The translations under genes were made by a program, and so were the position numbers. From Acidimicrobiaceae bacterium (lineage in GTDB: Bacteria; Actinomycetota; Acidimicrobiia; Acidimicrobiales; RAAP-2), in NCBI GenBank assembly GCA_003160115.1, contig PLQL01000016.1:17683-69629 (forward strand): a DNA stretch of 51,947 nt, in the 5' to 3' direction. A model generated the notes under the pieces. The model was not told the origin of the DNA. It did not search any database and saw only the letters and a list, made by a program, of their open reading frames with translations. Shown one piece after another: positions 18,110 through 27,928 of the stretch (position 1 is its first letter; each line of letters begins with the position of its first letter).

Positions 18110-19612
18110 TCACTCGTGTCGGTGCAGGGGCACGACGATCTCGCCGTCGAGGACCTCTTCGATGGCGTGACTGCTCGCGACGTGGGCGTCGGCGTCGTCG
18201 AGGGGCGGGCGTGTCGTCCGGCCGAGTCCGAGGGACACGGCGCCGGCCGCCAGGGCCATCGCCGCGATGAAGAGCCAGAGGTGATGGAAGTTGGCGAGTG
18301 CGGCGTTCTCGTTGGACGGTGTGCCCAAGAGCACGACCAGTAGCGCCACGCCGAGTGCACCACCAATTTGCCGAGCGGTCTGATTGACGGCGCTGCCCAC
18401 GGCGAAGCGTTCACGCTCGAGGCTCGACACCGCGGCGGCGCTCAGCACGGGAAAGGTCAGACCTATTCCCAGGCCGACGATCAAGGTACCGGGTAACCAC
18501 AAGGTCAGGTAGTGGGGCGCCAGGCGCACGCGCCACACGTACCAGAGCACGCCCAGGGCGAACGTAGCGAAGCCGACGAGCAGTACCGGTCGAAAGCCGT
18601 GTTTCGAGGCGATCTTGCCCGCGGGTCCAGAAACGACCGCGACGACCAGGGGTCCAGGGGTCACCGCCAGTCCGGCGTCAAGGATTGAGTAATGCCACAC
18701 GCCCGTGAGGAACAGTATGTTGCCGAGCAGCATGGCGAAGAAGCCCATCGAGTAGAGGAAGGCCGCGGCGTTCGCGAGACGGAACGAACGCGCCCGAAAG
18801 AGTGTGAGGTCGAGCACGGGCTGTTCGTGTCGACTCGAACGGAAGATGAAGAGCGCCAGCAGCGCGCACGCCAAAACGAAACCAGCGAGTACCCACGAAC
18901 TCGACCAGCCCCAGCTGGGACCTTCGGAGATGGCCAGCACGAGCGAGGCGAGGGCTACGCTCAGTATCGCGGCGCCCGGGTAGTCCGGCGCAGCCGATCG
19001 TTGCGCGCTCGCGGTGGTGATGAGGACCCTTCGTCCCACGAGGTAGGCGACGACACCGATTGGCACGTTCACGTAGAACACCGCTCGCCAGCCGAGCGCC
19101 GTGATGAGCGCGGCACCAAAGGACGGACCAGTGGCGACCGCGAGTGCGCCGATCCCTCCCCACAGCGCCACTATCTGCGATCGCCGTTCGATCGGATAGG
19201 CCGCGAGCAAGAGGCTCAGTGACGCGGGCAACATCATGGCGGCTCCGATTCCTTGGACCACGCGTCCACCAATCAGCAAGCCCACCGTGGGCGCCAGACC
19301 GCAGAACAGCGAACCAACACAGAACACCAAAAGTCCGGCGAAGAAGACCTTGCGAGCCCCGAGGCGGTCGGCGGTACGTCCTGCGATCACGAGCAGCGAA
19401 CCAAAGATGATGCTGTAGCCCGTGATGATCCAGGCCAGGCTGGCACGGGGGTCGTGGGAGAACGCGCGCTCGAGAGCGGGGAACGCCACGTTCACGATAG
19501 AGAGGTCGAGCGAACCCATGAAGGCGCCGAGCGCGGTCACCAAGAAGATGGCTCGACGTCGCGAGTCGTCGAGGTTCTCGGAGGCGGCCAATGGGCTGGT
19601 TAGTTTCGTCAT
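18110..19612 (-). CDS. MFS transporter, EmrB/QacA (DHA2) type
   Basis: LVTALGAFMGSLDLSIVNVAFPALE, IIFGSLLVIAGRTADRLGARKVFFAGL; start ambiguous (19612/19624/19648). Confidence 0.9.
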   Translation of the reverse strand: MTKLTSPLAASENLDDSRRRAIFLVTALGAFMGSLDLSIVNVAFPALERAFSHDPRASLAWIITGYSIIFGSLLVIAGRTADRLGARKVFFAGLLVFCVGSLFCGLAPTVGLLIGGRVVQGIGAAMMLPASLSLLLAAYPIERRSQIVALWGGIGALAVATGPSFGAALITALGWRAVFYVNVPIGVVAYLVGRRVLITTASAQRSAAPDYPGAAILSVALASLVLAISEGPSWGWSSSWVLAGFVLACALLALFIFRSSRHEQPVLDLTLFRARSFRLANAAAFLYSMGFFAMLLGNILFLTGVWHYSILDAGLAVTPGPLVVAVVSGPAGKIASKHGFRPVLLVGFATFALGVLWYVWRVRLAPHYLTLWLPGTLIVGLGIGLTFPVLSAAAVSSLERERFAVGSAVNQTARQIGGALGVALLVVLLGTPSNENAALANFHHLWLFIAAMALAAGAVSLGLGRTTRPPLDDADAHVASSHAIEEVLDGEIVVPLHRHE

Positions 19613-19627
19613 GAAACGGACCATACA

Positions 19628-19679
19628 CTCTTGCGTTCTATGATGCAACTAACTAGACTGGACTTATGGAACGCAAGAG
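19628..19679. promoter_or_regulatory. divergent MFS/HxlR promoter region with 11 bp inverted repeat
   Basis: CTCTTGCGTTC (19628-19638) ... GAACGCAAGAG (19669-19679); candidate -35 TTGCGT, 17 bp, -10 TAGACT, 6 nt to ATG 19666. Confidence 0.5.
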
Positions 19680-20160
19680 CTTTGTCGATATGGACTGCTC
19701 GGTCGCCCAGTGCCTTGAGGTGATCGGTGAGTGGTGGACGATGCTCGTCGTGCGTGATTGCTTCATGGGGGTGACCCGGTTCGAAGACTTCCAGCGTCGC
19801 CTTGGAATCTCCCGAAATATCCTGCATTCGCGACTAACCACACTGGTGGACGCCGGGATCCTCAAGCGGGTGCCGTATTCGGTGCACCCACCGCGCGACG
19901 ACTACAAGTTGACCGCGAAAGGTCTGGACCTCTGGCCGATTCTTACGGCGATGCGCCAGTGGGGTGATCAATACGCCGCGCCCGATGGACCGCCGGTCAC
20001 CATCACGCACGCCTCGTGTGGCGAAAATGCTCATGCGGTCATGGTCTGTCACCACTGTGGGGAGCGGATCGAACCCCGAGACGTGAAGCTTAATCCGAGG
20101 GCCAATCGGATGCCAGGCCCGCCTTTGCGTGAGCGCACCGTCACCGCTCCGCGCGCGTAG
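19666..20160 (+). CDS. HxlR-family transcriptional regulator
   Basis: CSVAQCLEVIGEWWTMLVVRDCFMGVTRFEDFQRRLGISRNILHSRLTTLVDAGILKRVPYSVHPPRDDYKLTAKGLDLWPIL. Confidence 0.92.
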   Translation: MERKSFVDMDCSVAQCLEVIGEWWTMLVVRDCFMGVTRFEDFQRRLGISRNILHSRLTTLVDAGILKRVPYSVHPPRDDYKLTAKGLDLWPILTAMRQWGDQYAAPDGPPVTITHASCGENAHAVMVCHHCGERIEPRDVKLNPRANRMPGPPLRERTVTAPRA

Positions 20161-20268
20161 CTGTTTTACCTTCCGGTCAGGTAGTTCGCTCAACCGTCGG
20201 TCTCGGGGTGGTCACGCCTGTATGGTCAAGTTGTCAGTGAAGACAACGTCGACAGAAGGCGGGATCGA

Positions 20269-20823
20269 ATGGCGCAGCCAATACTGGAGAGACGTTCGCT
20301 TTCGCGCGGATTGACGTTCGGACTAGCCCTCGCGGGCGCTTTGCTGATCACTGGCGTGGGTGTCGTCGGTGCGTCGAGCCATAGTGCCAAGGCCGTCGTG
20401 CTATCGACGCAACAGTCCTCGACCTACGGCACGATCCTGGTGAGCGGTGACACGCTCTATTCACTGTCGCCGAGTAAGACGGCTTGTGCGGCGACTTGCT
20501 TGAAGTACTGGCCCGAACTCACGTTGCCCAAGGGCGTCAACGCCGCCACCGCGGGTAAGGGTGTCGCAGCGGCGAAGATCGGTGTCGTGCACCGCGCGGG
20601 AGGCGTTCGTCAAGTCACCTACGAGGGCAAGCCCCTCTATTACTTCTCCGGTGACACGAAGCCCGGTGAAGTGAAGGGCAACGTCACTGACACCTGGGGC
20701 AAGTGGCAATCGATCGTGCTTTCGAGCAAGGGAGCGAGTTCAGGCACTACGACGACCACGACGAGTTCGGGTGGCGCGACGACGACCACGACGAGTCCCG
20801 GGGGTGGGGGCGTCGGTTTCTGA
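20269..20823 (+). CDS. secreted COG4315-like protein (YxFxxD lipoprotein repeat family) with Thr/Ser/Gly tail
   Basis: STYGTILVSGDTLYSLSPSKTACAATCLKYWPELTLPKG... VTYEGKPLYYFSGDTKPGEVKGNVTDTWGKWQSI; C-terminal TTTTTTSSGGATTTTTSPGGGG. Confidence 0.8.
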   Translation: MAQPILERRSLSRGLTFGLALAGALLITGVGVVGASSHSAKAVVLSTQQSSTYGTILVSGDTLYSLSPSKTACAATCLKYWPELTLPKGVNAATAGKGVAAAKIGVVHRAGGVRQVTYEGKPLYYFSGDTKPGEVKGNVTDTWGKWQSIVLSSKGASSGTTTTTTSSGGATTTTTSPGGGGVGF

Positions 20824-20851
20824 TGCGACTCACCTGGTCGATCGGAGACTC

Positions 20852-21934
20852 GTGACGTCGTCGTTCGTCTCGTTGTCGCGCTCGCGAAAGGATGTGCGGG
20901 TCCGTGGATCGGTCCTTGCGCGCACGTCTCAAACGGCGAACCGCACTCGAAAGTCCTTATATTTACCGGCGTTTTCCATCGTCGCCGTCGCGGTGACGCT
21001 CATTGGCATTGGTTGGTCGAGCAAGTGGGGCGGCTCGAGCTTCTCCCAGTCCATGACGAGTTTGCGGGTGGTGGTGGTGGGACCCGCGACGCTCATCGTC
21101 CTTGGTGCGTTCTTGGTGATCGAACGACTTCGCCCGGCCCAGCGTAGGTCCCTCTTCGCTCGCGGCTATCGACAGGACGTCCTGTTTACGCTCTTGAACG
21201 CCACGCTCGTCGTTCCCCTCGGGACCGCTTTGGCGCTCTCGTTCTCCGAAGTCGCGCGCCGCGTGGCGCCGTGGGTCGTCATCCCTCGCACCAGCGTCGT
21301 GCCCAAATGGGTCGTGATCGCCCTGATAATGATTGCCATGGACGCTTGCAACTGGTTCGCCCATCTGGCCAACCATCGCGTGCGCGTGCTCTGGCGTTTC
21401 CACGAGCTTCACCATTCTCAAGAGGACATGAGCGTGCTCACGGTGTTTCGCACCCATCCACTGATCCATGTGTCTTATCTTCTGGCGTTGGTCCCGGGCA
21501 TCGTTCTACTCGCCAACGGCGCGGTGCCCACGGCGATGCTCGTGCTCTACGCGGCCGTGGTCGCTTTCGAGCACTCCAACACCAATTTTGGTTTCGGCGC
21601 GCTCGAGCGAATCTTCGTAAGTCCGAACTACCACCGGATCCATCACCGGATCGAAGGACGCCAGGACGTGAATCTTGGTTTCGCGTTGACAATATGGGAT
21701 CAACTCTTCCATCGAGCGGTGTTCCCCACTGAACACACCGTTCGCATGGCCACCGGCCTACCCGGTCGGCCCCTCGCCGTCGAACAAGCGGGTGAGAAGC
21801 CCCATCACCTGCGTGTCTTCGTGGCTCAACTGGTGGGACCGTTCCGTCCGCTAGGGGAGGGGTCCGGGCATGTCGCCACTTCGCCGGTCGCGGGCGCGAC
21901 GGGACGAGAGGATGAGGAGACTGTCGCGTGGTGA
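20852..21934 (+). CDS. sterol desaturase/fatty acid hydroxylase superfamily membrane protein
   Basis: Histidine clusters ANHRV, FHELHHSQE, PNYHRIHHR with flanking TM segments; exact start uncertain. Confidence 0.85.
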   Translation: MTSSFVSLSRSRKDVRVRGSVLARTSQTANRTRKSLYLPAFSIVAVAVTLIGIGWSSKWGGSSFSQSMTSLRVVVVGPATLIVLGAFLVIERLRPAQRRSLFARGYRQDVLFTLLNATLVVPLGTALALSFSEVARRVAPWVVIPRTSVVPKWVVIALIMIAMDACNWFAHLANHRVRVLWRFHELHHSQEDMSVLTVFRTHPLIHVSYLLALVPGIVLLANGAVPTAMLVLYAAVVAFEHSNTNFGFGALERIFVSPNYHRIHHRIEGRQDVNLGFALTIWDQLFHRAVFPTEHTVRMATGLPGRPLAVEQAGEKPHHLRVFVAQLVGPFRPLGEGSGHVATSPVAGATGREDEETVAW

Positions 21935-22476
21935 ACGGCGCGTCGTCGCGGTCTGCTCGAACGTCGAGATCCGTCAGGGCGCTGGTGGCGCCAAATTCCC
22001 CTATGGTCCTTCGAGACGTCGCCCTGGTGGTGGTACGGGGCATCCTCGCGTGGATCTTCATCTATTACGGGGCCGGCAAACTCTTCGGGGCGTTCAACGG
22101 TCCCGGGATCCATCAGACGTCCATCTTCTTTTCGACCGTCGCACACTTGCATCCGGGGGGACTCTTCGCGGTCCTGGGTGGTGTCACTGAACTCGGTGGC
22201 GGCATCGTGATGATCCTCGGGCTCGGCACACGACTCGCCGGCCTGGCCCTGACCGGCGACATGGTGATGGCCATGATCACCGTCACGTGGGCGCACGGCA
22301 TCAACTCGCAGTCGCTCAACCCGGGTTACGAACTCAATCTGGCCCTGGGAGCATTGGCCCTGGTCGTCGTCCTGCTCGGCCCGGGTCGATTCAGCCTCGA
22401 CGCGCTGCTCGCGCGCGGGTTTGCTGTGCGTCCGCGTCGAAGCGAGAGTGAAGCAGTCGACTTTCTCGATCGCTGA
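21928..22476 (+). CDS. DoxX family membrane protein
   Basis: ALVVVRGILAWIFIYYGAGKLFGAF...GGVTELGGGIVMILGLGTRLAGLALTGDMVMAMITV. Confidence 0.85.
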   Translation: MVNGASSRSARTSRSVRALVAPNSPMVLRDVALVVVRGILAWIFIYYGAGKLFGAFNGPGIHQTSIFFSTVAHLHPGGLFAVLGGVTELGGGIVMILGLGTRLAGLALTGDMVMAMITVTWAHGINSQSLNPGYELNLALGALALVVVLLGPGRFSLDALLARGFAVRPRRSESEAVDFLDR

Positions 22477-22579
22477 GCCGTCATCGGCAGTGTCGTCTCG
22501 TTGATGGCCGCCAGCACTCGTGGCGTCCCCGGAGCAAGGTCGACTCGAACCGACGAGCCAGACACCTTCGACGCGAAGG

Positions 22580-23197
22580 TCAGTCCGCTCTACGTGAGCC
22601 GAAGTCGACGTCGCTGGTCGCCACCGTTCCGGCCGTGCGCCCTGGCGCGTCCTGGTACGTCCAGTACATGTTCGTATGCGATATCACCTTGTCGGGCGTG
22701 GGAGCGCCCCACTGTGAGGCGTCCTCAGTCGTGTGCGCGTCACTGACCAACAGTGCGTCGTATCCCCTAACGAAGGCACCGTGGAGGGTTGAGCGGATGC
22801 ACGCGTCGGTCTGGGCGCCCGTGACCACGACTCGACCCACGCCGAGGTCGGCGAGGACGTTCTCGAGTTCGGTGTCTTCGAAGGAGTCGCCGTAGTGCTT
22901 CTCGACGAGTGGTTCGCTGGGATCTGGGTGCAACTCGTCGGCGAGACGCCACCGGTCGCTGCCCCGTTCTAGTTGTTCGTCCGAGTGCTGGATCCAGACG
23001 AGAGCCACGTGCTCGGCTCGTGCCTTGTCCACGAGGGCGTTGATGTTCGCGATGACCCTGTCGCGCTCAAAGGCGTTTTCCACGACGCCCCGCTGAACGT
23101 CGATAACGAGCAGTGCGGTGTTCGGGCGATTCTTCAGCGTGGTCACGGTGCCCCCGACTCTTTGCGGATTCTTGCATTGGAGTGTAGGTCCAAACAC
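22580..23197 (-). CDS. isochorismatase/cysteine hydrolase family protein
   Basis: NTALLVIDVQRGVVENAFERD, HVALVWIQHSDEQL, VEKHYGDSFEDT, VVVTGAQTDACIRSTLHGAFVRGYDALLVSDAHTTED. Confidence 0.9.
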   Translation of the reverse strand: MFGPTLQCKNPQRVGGTVTTLKNRPNTALLVIDVQRGVVENAFERDRVIANINALVDKARAEHVALVWIQHSDEQLERGSDRWRLADELHPDPSEPLVEKHYGDSFEDTELENVLADLGVGRVVVTGAQTDACIRSTLHGAFVRGYDALLVSDAHTTEDASQWGAPTPDKVISHTNMYWTYQDAPGRTAGTVATSDVDFGSRRAD

Positions 23198-23331
23198 TGG
23201 TTCGACGGCCGATTCACGAGGCGACGGTCGCGCTCGAGGTGCCGACGACGCGGGTCGTGGGGCAGGGGGCCGTAGCGGTCAACTGATACCCTCCGATACG
23301 TACGGCTCCAGTTGGCCCACCGAAGGGAAGC

Positions 23332-24078
23332 ATGACGAGCGCTTCTAAGAATGACGATGACGTCTTTGGACGCGCACTCTTGGACTGGGCCAAGGGGGGC
23401 ACCGCGTGTGAGGTACTCGAGCGCGAGGACGGCTTCGCCCAGCTTGGCGCGGGACCCGAGGTGTACCTCGCGAAATTCAGAGACTGGCCCGTCGCCGAGC
23501 GTGCTTCGGTCCGTTTGATGCAAGGTCGTGTCCTGGACGTCGGCTGCGGCGCGGGCCGAGTGGCACTGGACTTGCAGCGTCGCGGTCGAGAGGTGGTCGC
23601 ACTGGACACGTCACCCTTGGCGGTGCGAGCCGCCACGATTCGAGGAGTGAAGGAGGTCTGGCGTTCGCCCCTCGAAGACCTCGGGCCCAAGCTCGCGGAC
23701 TTCGACTCGCTCGTGCTCTTTGGCAACAACTTCGGGATTTTCGGCACACCCCGTCGTGCGCGACGTGACCTGAGCGCACTCGCGGCCCACACGAAACCCA
23801 GCGCCCGCATCTTTGTCGAAAGCACGAGCGCGTACTTCGGTGGGGCACCGGGCTTTGATCGCACGTACTATCGTCGCAACAGAGCAAAGGGGACGGCGCC
23901 CGGTCAAGGAAGATTCCGCTTCCTTTACGAGGACTTGCGAGGTCCCTGGTTCGATTGGCTCTACGTCTCGCCAGGCGAGATGAATGAACTCCTGCGCGAC
24001 ACCGGTTGGCATCAGCGTCGGGTCTTCAAGGCCGCGTTGAACGAGCCCTACGTGGCGGTGTTGGAGAAAGTGGACTAG
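23332..24078 (+). CDS. class I SAM-dependent methyltransferase
   Basis: GRVLDVGCGAGRVALDLQRRGREVVALDTSPLAVRAA. Confidence 0.85.
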   Translation: MTSASKNDDDVFGRALLDWAKGGTACEVLEREDGFAQLGAGPEVYLAKFRDWPVAERASVRLMQGRVLDVGCGAGRVALDLQRRGREVVALDTSPLAVRAATIRGVKEVWRSPLEDLGPKLADFDSLVLFGNNFGIFGTPRRARRDLSALAAHTKPSARIFVESTSAYFGGAPGFDRTYYRRNRAKGTAPGQGRFRFLYEDLRGPWFDWLYVSPGEMNELLRDTGWHQRRVFKAALNEPYVAVLEKVD

Positions 24079-24210
24079 CCGCTTCGAAGCGGGTGTTCTT
24101 GCGAAGTGGTCGGCCACGGCGCGACGTCGCCGACTTCGACGTCCTATTAATAGTGCTCAGTTAGGTAATCACACGTCGCGAAATCCAGTCCTTGCTCTCG
24201 TCAGAGGGGA

Positions 24211-24504
24211 TTAACTTTCCAGGCGCACCGTAAGGACGATATCGACGTAGTCGCCACCGTCAAGGTCTTCGCTCTTGCGCACCGCCGCCTTGATGGGCAC
24301 GAGGTACGCGCCGTCTTTGGGGAACAATGAGGTCTCGAACATGGTGTCGCCGAGTTCGACGCGCACGGGAATGACGCCCCAGCCGTAGGTGGCGAGTGCC
24401 GAGACGGCCTGGATCTCCGCGCTCTCCTCCTCGGGTACCGCGACGAAGAAGAACGGCGCCGGGCCACGCCATTCAAATATCGTTCCGCCAAAGGTCAGCC
24501 GCAT
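24211..24504 (-). CDS. DUF1905-like protein
   Basis: MRLTFGGTIFEWRGPAPFFFVAVPEEESAEI...YGWGVIPVRVELGDTMFETSLFPKDGAYLVPIKAAVRKSEDLDGGDYVDIVLTV. Confidence 0.8.
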   Translation of the reverse strand: MRLTFGGTIFEWRGPAPFFFVAVPEEESAEIQAVSALATYGWGVIPVRVELGDTMFETSLFPKDGAYLVPIKAAVRKSEDLDGGDYVDIVLTVRLES

Positions 24505-24607
24505 CATCGCAACGTAGCAAAACGGCGTTGGTATACAACCGCAGTGCGTCGGCGCTGCCCAGCCGGACAAGGGCGCCGGTGACTCAGCACGGGACTACAT
24601 TGTCTTC

Positions 24608-25051
24608 ATGCCAGTCAATGGAGAGTACGAGGCAAGTCCGTCGGAGTGGGTGCGCGATCAAGTCACTGCCTATGAGGAATCACACGGCACGCGCGCGAAC
24701 ACGTTGCGCGATACCGCTTTGCCGATCATCATTGTCACGACTCGGGGCAATCGAAGCGGCAAAGTGCGAAAGACGCCCGTCATGCGGGTGCTGTACGACG
24801 GCGCGTACGCACTGGTCGCTTCCAAGGGCGGCGCGCCCACGCACCCGGTCTGGTACTACAACTTGGTTGAAAACCCCGATGAAGTGGCCATCCAAGATGG
24901 ACCCGAACCTTTCGACGTCGTCGTGCGTCAGGTAAGTGGCGACGAGCGAGCGATCTGGTGGCAGCGGGCCGTCGCGGCGTACCCTCCTTACGGCGATTAC
25001 CAGCAGAAGACCGAGCGTGAAATCCCGGTCTTCATCGCGACACCCAAGTAA
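24608..25051 (+). CDS. nitroreductase/deazaflavin (F420)-dependent oxidoreductase, DDN-like
   Basis: PIIIVTTRGNRSGKVRKTPVMRVLYDGAYALVASKGGAPTHPVWYYNLVENPDEVAIQDG. Confidence 0.9.
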   Translation: MPVNGEYEASPSEWVRDQVTAYEESHGTRANTLRDTALPIIIVTTRGNRSGKVRKTPVMRVLYDGAYALVASKGGAPTHPVWYYNLVENPDEVAIQDGPEPFDVVVRQVSGDERAIWWQRAVAAYPPYGDYQQKTEREIPVFIATPK

Positions 25052-25127
25052 CGCCGCGACAACGTCGTCACTGAGGGCTCCCAAGCGCAGGGCCGCCTGC
25101 AAGTACGCCACGCAATACGCTTGACCA

Positions 25128-26348
25128 GTGAGGATGAACGAATGGGTGGGGGCCCTCAAGGAACGAAACTTTCGCCTGTTCTTTCTGGGTCAGACGGCCT
25201 CGCAGATCGGTACCGGTATGGCGCCGGTCGCCATTGCCTTTGCGGTTCTAAAACACGGGACGGCGAGCGACGTCGGTTTCGTGTCGGCCGCGGGTTTGGT
25301 GCCCGTGGTCATTCTGATCCTCGTCGGAGGCGTCATCGCCGATCGTTTCAGTCGACGAGTCGTCATGTTGACGTCCGACGTCCTGCGCACCCTGGCTGAG
25401 CTCGGTCTGGGGTCTTGGATTCTCCTGGCGTCGACACCGCTTTGGGGTTTCATGGCCCTCGCCGCCGCGGTGGGGATCGGTTCGGCATTCTTCAACCCGG
25501 CTCTGACGGGCCTCGTCCCCCAGGTCGTCTCCGAAGCGAAACTGCTGCAGGCGAACGCGCTCAACAGCTTGTCCGGTTCCATCGCCGGGATCATCGGGCC
25601 CGCCGTGGCGGGCATCATCATCGCTGTCTCGAGCCCGGGTTGGGCCGTTCTCGTCGACGGCTTGACCTACGTCGTTAGCGTGGTGAGCCTGTACATGATC
25701 ACCATCGAATGGGAGGCGAGCGAAACCGTTGAGACGTTCCTCGTGCAGCTGCGAGGGGGTTGGACTGAGTTCTGGTCGCGTACGTGGCTCTGGGTCATCG
25801 TCGTCGAGTTCTCTTGCGTCAACGTATTGATTTTCGCCCCTATTTTCGTGCTCGGTCCGGTCATCGCGAAGCAGTCGCTCGGCGGCGCACCGGCGTGGGG
25901 CTTCATCCTCGCGCTCGAGGGCGCCGGTGCCGTGCTCGGGGGCATGGTGATGCTGCGTTGGAATCCGGTAAGGCCCTTGCTCGTCGCGACGATTGTCACG
26001 GTCGGCTGGGTATGGCCGCTCCTCGCCCTAGCGTTTCGGGGTCCCGTGCTCGTGATAGCGGCCGGCGGGTTCGTCGCCGGGGTGGGTCTGACGATCTTTG
26101 GCACGCTGTGGACGACGACGATGCAGCGCGAGATCGCGCCCGAAGTCCTGTCTCGGGTCAGCGCCTACGACTGGTTTGGTTCGTTGGTCTTCTTGCCCAT
26201 CGGCATGGCCATCGTCGGGCCCATCGCCGCCGCCTGCGGCGTCACCGCGACCATCGTGGGCGCGGCAATTCTTCTGACTGCCCTCGTTGGCGTGACGTTG
26301 CTGGTACCGGGGGTGACCAGAATGCGCGCGCCCGCCGTGGTGGTGTGA
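25128..26348 (+). CDS. MFS transporter (EntS-like)
   Basis: LKERNFRLFFLGQTASQIGTGMAPVAIAFAVL...GGVIADRFSRRVVML. Confidence 0.88.
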   Translation: MRMNEWVGALKERNFRLFFLGQTASQIGTGMAPVAIAFAVLKHGTASDVGFVSAAGLVPVVILILVGGVIADRFSRRVVMLTSDVLRTLAELGLGSWILLASTPLWGFMALAAAVGIGSAFFNPALTGLVPQVVSEAKLLQANALNSLSGSIAGIIGPAVAGIIIAVSSPGWAVLVDGLTYVVSVVSLYMITIEWEASETVETFLVQLRGGWTEFWSRTWLWVIVVEFSCVNVLIFAPIFVLGPVIAKQSLGGAPAWGFILALEGAGAVLGGMVMLRWNPVRPLLVATIVTVGWVWPLLALAFRGPVLVIAAGGFVAGVGLTIFGTLWTTTMQREIAPEVLSRVSAYDWFGSLVFLPIGMAIVGPIAAACGVTATIVGAAILLTALVGVTLLVPGVTRMRAPAVVV

Positions 26349-26440
26349 AGCGTCGGTCACTTCAATCGCGACCGTGGTCGGTGCTCGCTCTTTCTTAGGA
26401 CGCGTACTCGAGGTCGCACGAGAGGTGAGACTGCTGGCGC

Positions 26441-26722
26441 TCAGCGCGAGGGACCGCCCTTTATTCGTAGTTGGATACCTCGAGCTATGACCACCGTGGC
26501 TGCGACGATGTTGAGGATCACCGCCGCCGCAAGGGGATAGAGAACCGACGCCACGCCCGCAAAGTAGAGCACGAGCAAGGTCAGCAGAATCGCGCAAATC
26601 ACCATTTGCGAAGTACGAAAGAGGCGCCAGGTGGGATCATTCCAGTACGGCCACCGCGTCGACGCGCTTTGATTCACGACGTACGCTCCCGCCCGTCCCT
26701 GGAAAGGACTTACGTGGCTCAT
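26441..26722 (-). CDS. hypothetical membrane protein
   Basis: MVICAILLTLLVLYFAGVASVLYPLAAAVILNIVAATVVIARGIQLRIK: two TM helices. Confidence 0.5.
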   Translation of the reverse strand: MSHVSPFQGRAGAYVVNQSASTRWPYWNDPTWRLFRTSQMVICAILLTLLVLYFAGVASVLYPLAAAVILNIVAATVVIARGIQLRIKGGPSR

Positions 26723-26876
26723 CGTACTCGGGTCACTTGGAGTGTCGATCTCTTCGTTTGGAAAGTACTCGGCAGACGACCGTTGGTCGTTGCTCCAAAC
26801 TCGCTCGACTGCGCAGCTTCGACGTTTGACGCGGTTTATCGAGAGCGCAGGTGGTCGTGCCACTACTGTGTCGACA

Positions 26877-27157
26877 TGATTCGTGACGACGCGGTGGGCC
26901 CCGCAAGGCCGAAAACGCCCATTGAATCATTCCTGGCGCAACCGGCCCTGCGAGCTGAGGAGGATTCGCCCGAGCTCGTCGTCGCTTCACAGGATACGGC
27001 TCAGTTCTCGGGAAACACTTGGCAGCGGTTTCGTCATCGTGTCACCTCATTCATGTTCGAAAAGCAACCCGGTCGCTACTCGTCGATCGCGCCTCGGACC
27101 CCTGACGGTAAGCGAACGAAGATCTTTCCGTTCAACGGGAACGGGCGAGGCCGGTGA
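26877..27157 (+). CDS. hypothetical protein (93 aa)
   Basis: In-frame ATG, open frame, no recognised motif; not overlapped by a better ORF. Confidence 0.3.
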
Positions 27158-27247
27158 TGGTGCTGGTAATGAATTGCCGAAGTGTCGTCAAGGGCACTTG
27201 ATGCGAAGACTTTAAGCTGATCGACGGCGGTAAGGTTGTTACCGACT

Positions 27248-27724
27248 TCACATCGGCGGTCTGACGTTGTTCTTCTCGTCGACGCCGAGGACGCTATCAG
27301 TTGCCATGATGCCTCGATCGTCGCCCGCCGCGTCCTCGTCGTGAGCTCCATAGGCTAATAGAGCCAAGAAATACGACACGCCACCGACGCTCGCGATGAC
27401 GTCCTCCTGCCAATACGTCTTGTTGGCAGCGACCATGATCAGGGCGATGACGAAGGTGACTCCGTACATGACGATCATCGCGAAACGTGAGGCCTTCATC
27501 ACGACGTGGCGCTGGCGTTCGTCCTTGCGCTGACCGTAGATCGCACCAACGTCGCTCTTAGTCCCTGCGAGCAAGTAGTAACCGACTGCGAAGAGCACGA
27601 CGATGACTTCGGTCACGATCGCATAGGTCCAGGTATGTCCAATTCTCACGGCGATTGCCATAGCGGTGCCAATCGCCAAGGTGGACGCGGGCGCAATCCA
27701 CCGGGCGTGCTTGTTCTTGGTCAT
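27248..27724 (-). CDS. DUF2178-like membrane protein
   Basis: TM helices plus internal RKDERQRHVVMKASRFA motif; start overlaps stop of upstream XRE gene (ATGA). Confidence 0.65.
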   Translation of the reverse strand: MTKNKHARWIAPASTLAIGTAMAIAVRIGHTWTYAIVTEVIVVLFAVGYYLLAGTKSDVGAIYGQRKDERQRHVVMKASRFAMIVMYGVTFVIALIMVAANKTYWQEDVIASVGGVSYFLALLAYGAHDEDAAGDDRGIMATDSVLGVDEKNNVRPPM

Positions 27725-27927
27725 GCTTCTGCCTCCTCTGAGGGGTCGAACATTGTTTCCACGGGAACCTCGAAATACCGCGCGATCCGAAAGGCCAGGG
27801 GCAGCGACGGGGAGTATCGACCATTTTCGATGGCGATGATCGTCTGGCGCGAGACGCCCAGTCCCTCGGCTAGATCCGCCTGGGATAACTCTCGTGTGCG
27901 CCGGTACTCTCGGACTTCATTCTTCAT
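27721..27927 (-). CDS. XRE-family HTH regulator (short YozG-like)
   Basis: MKNEVREYRRTRELSQADLAEGLGVSRQTIIAIENGRYSPSLPLAFRIARYFEVPVETMFDPSEE. Confidence 0.93.
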   Translation of the reverse strand: MKNEVREYRRTRELSQADLAEGLGVSRQTIIAIENGRYSPSLPLAFRIARYFEVPVETMFDPSEEAEA

Positions 27928-27928
27928 G

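Noticed and set aside
18678-19628. 316 aa minus ORF
   Set aside because: Alternate frame of the MFS gene 18110-19612
20745-20810. Short repeat encoding TTTTTT/TTTTT-S-GG
   Set aside because: Ordinary low-complexity linker of a secreted protein, two imperfect copies only
24081-24094. CCGCTTCGAAGCGG after the methyltransferase gene
   Set aside because: Short perfect palindrome with no T-run; too weak to call a terminator
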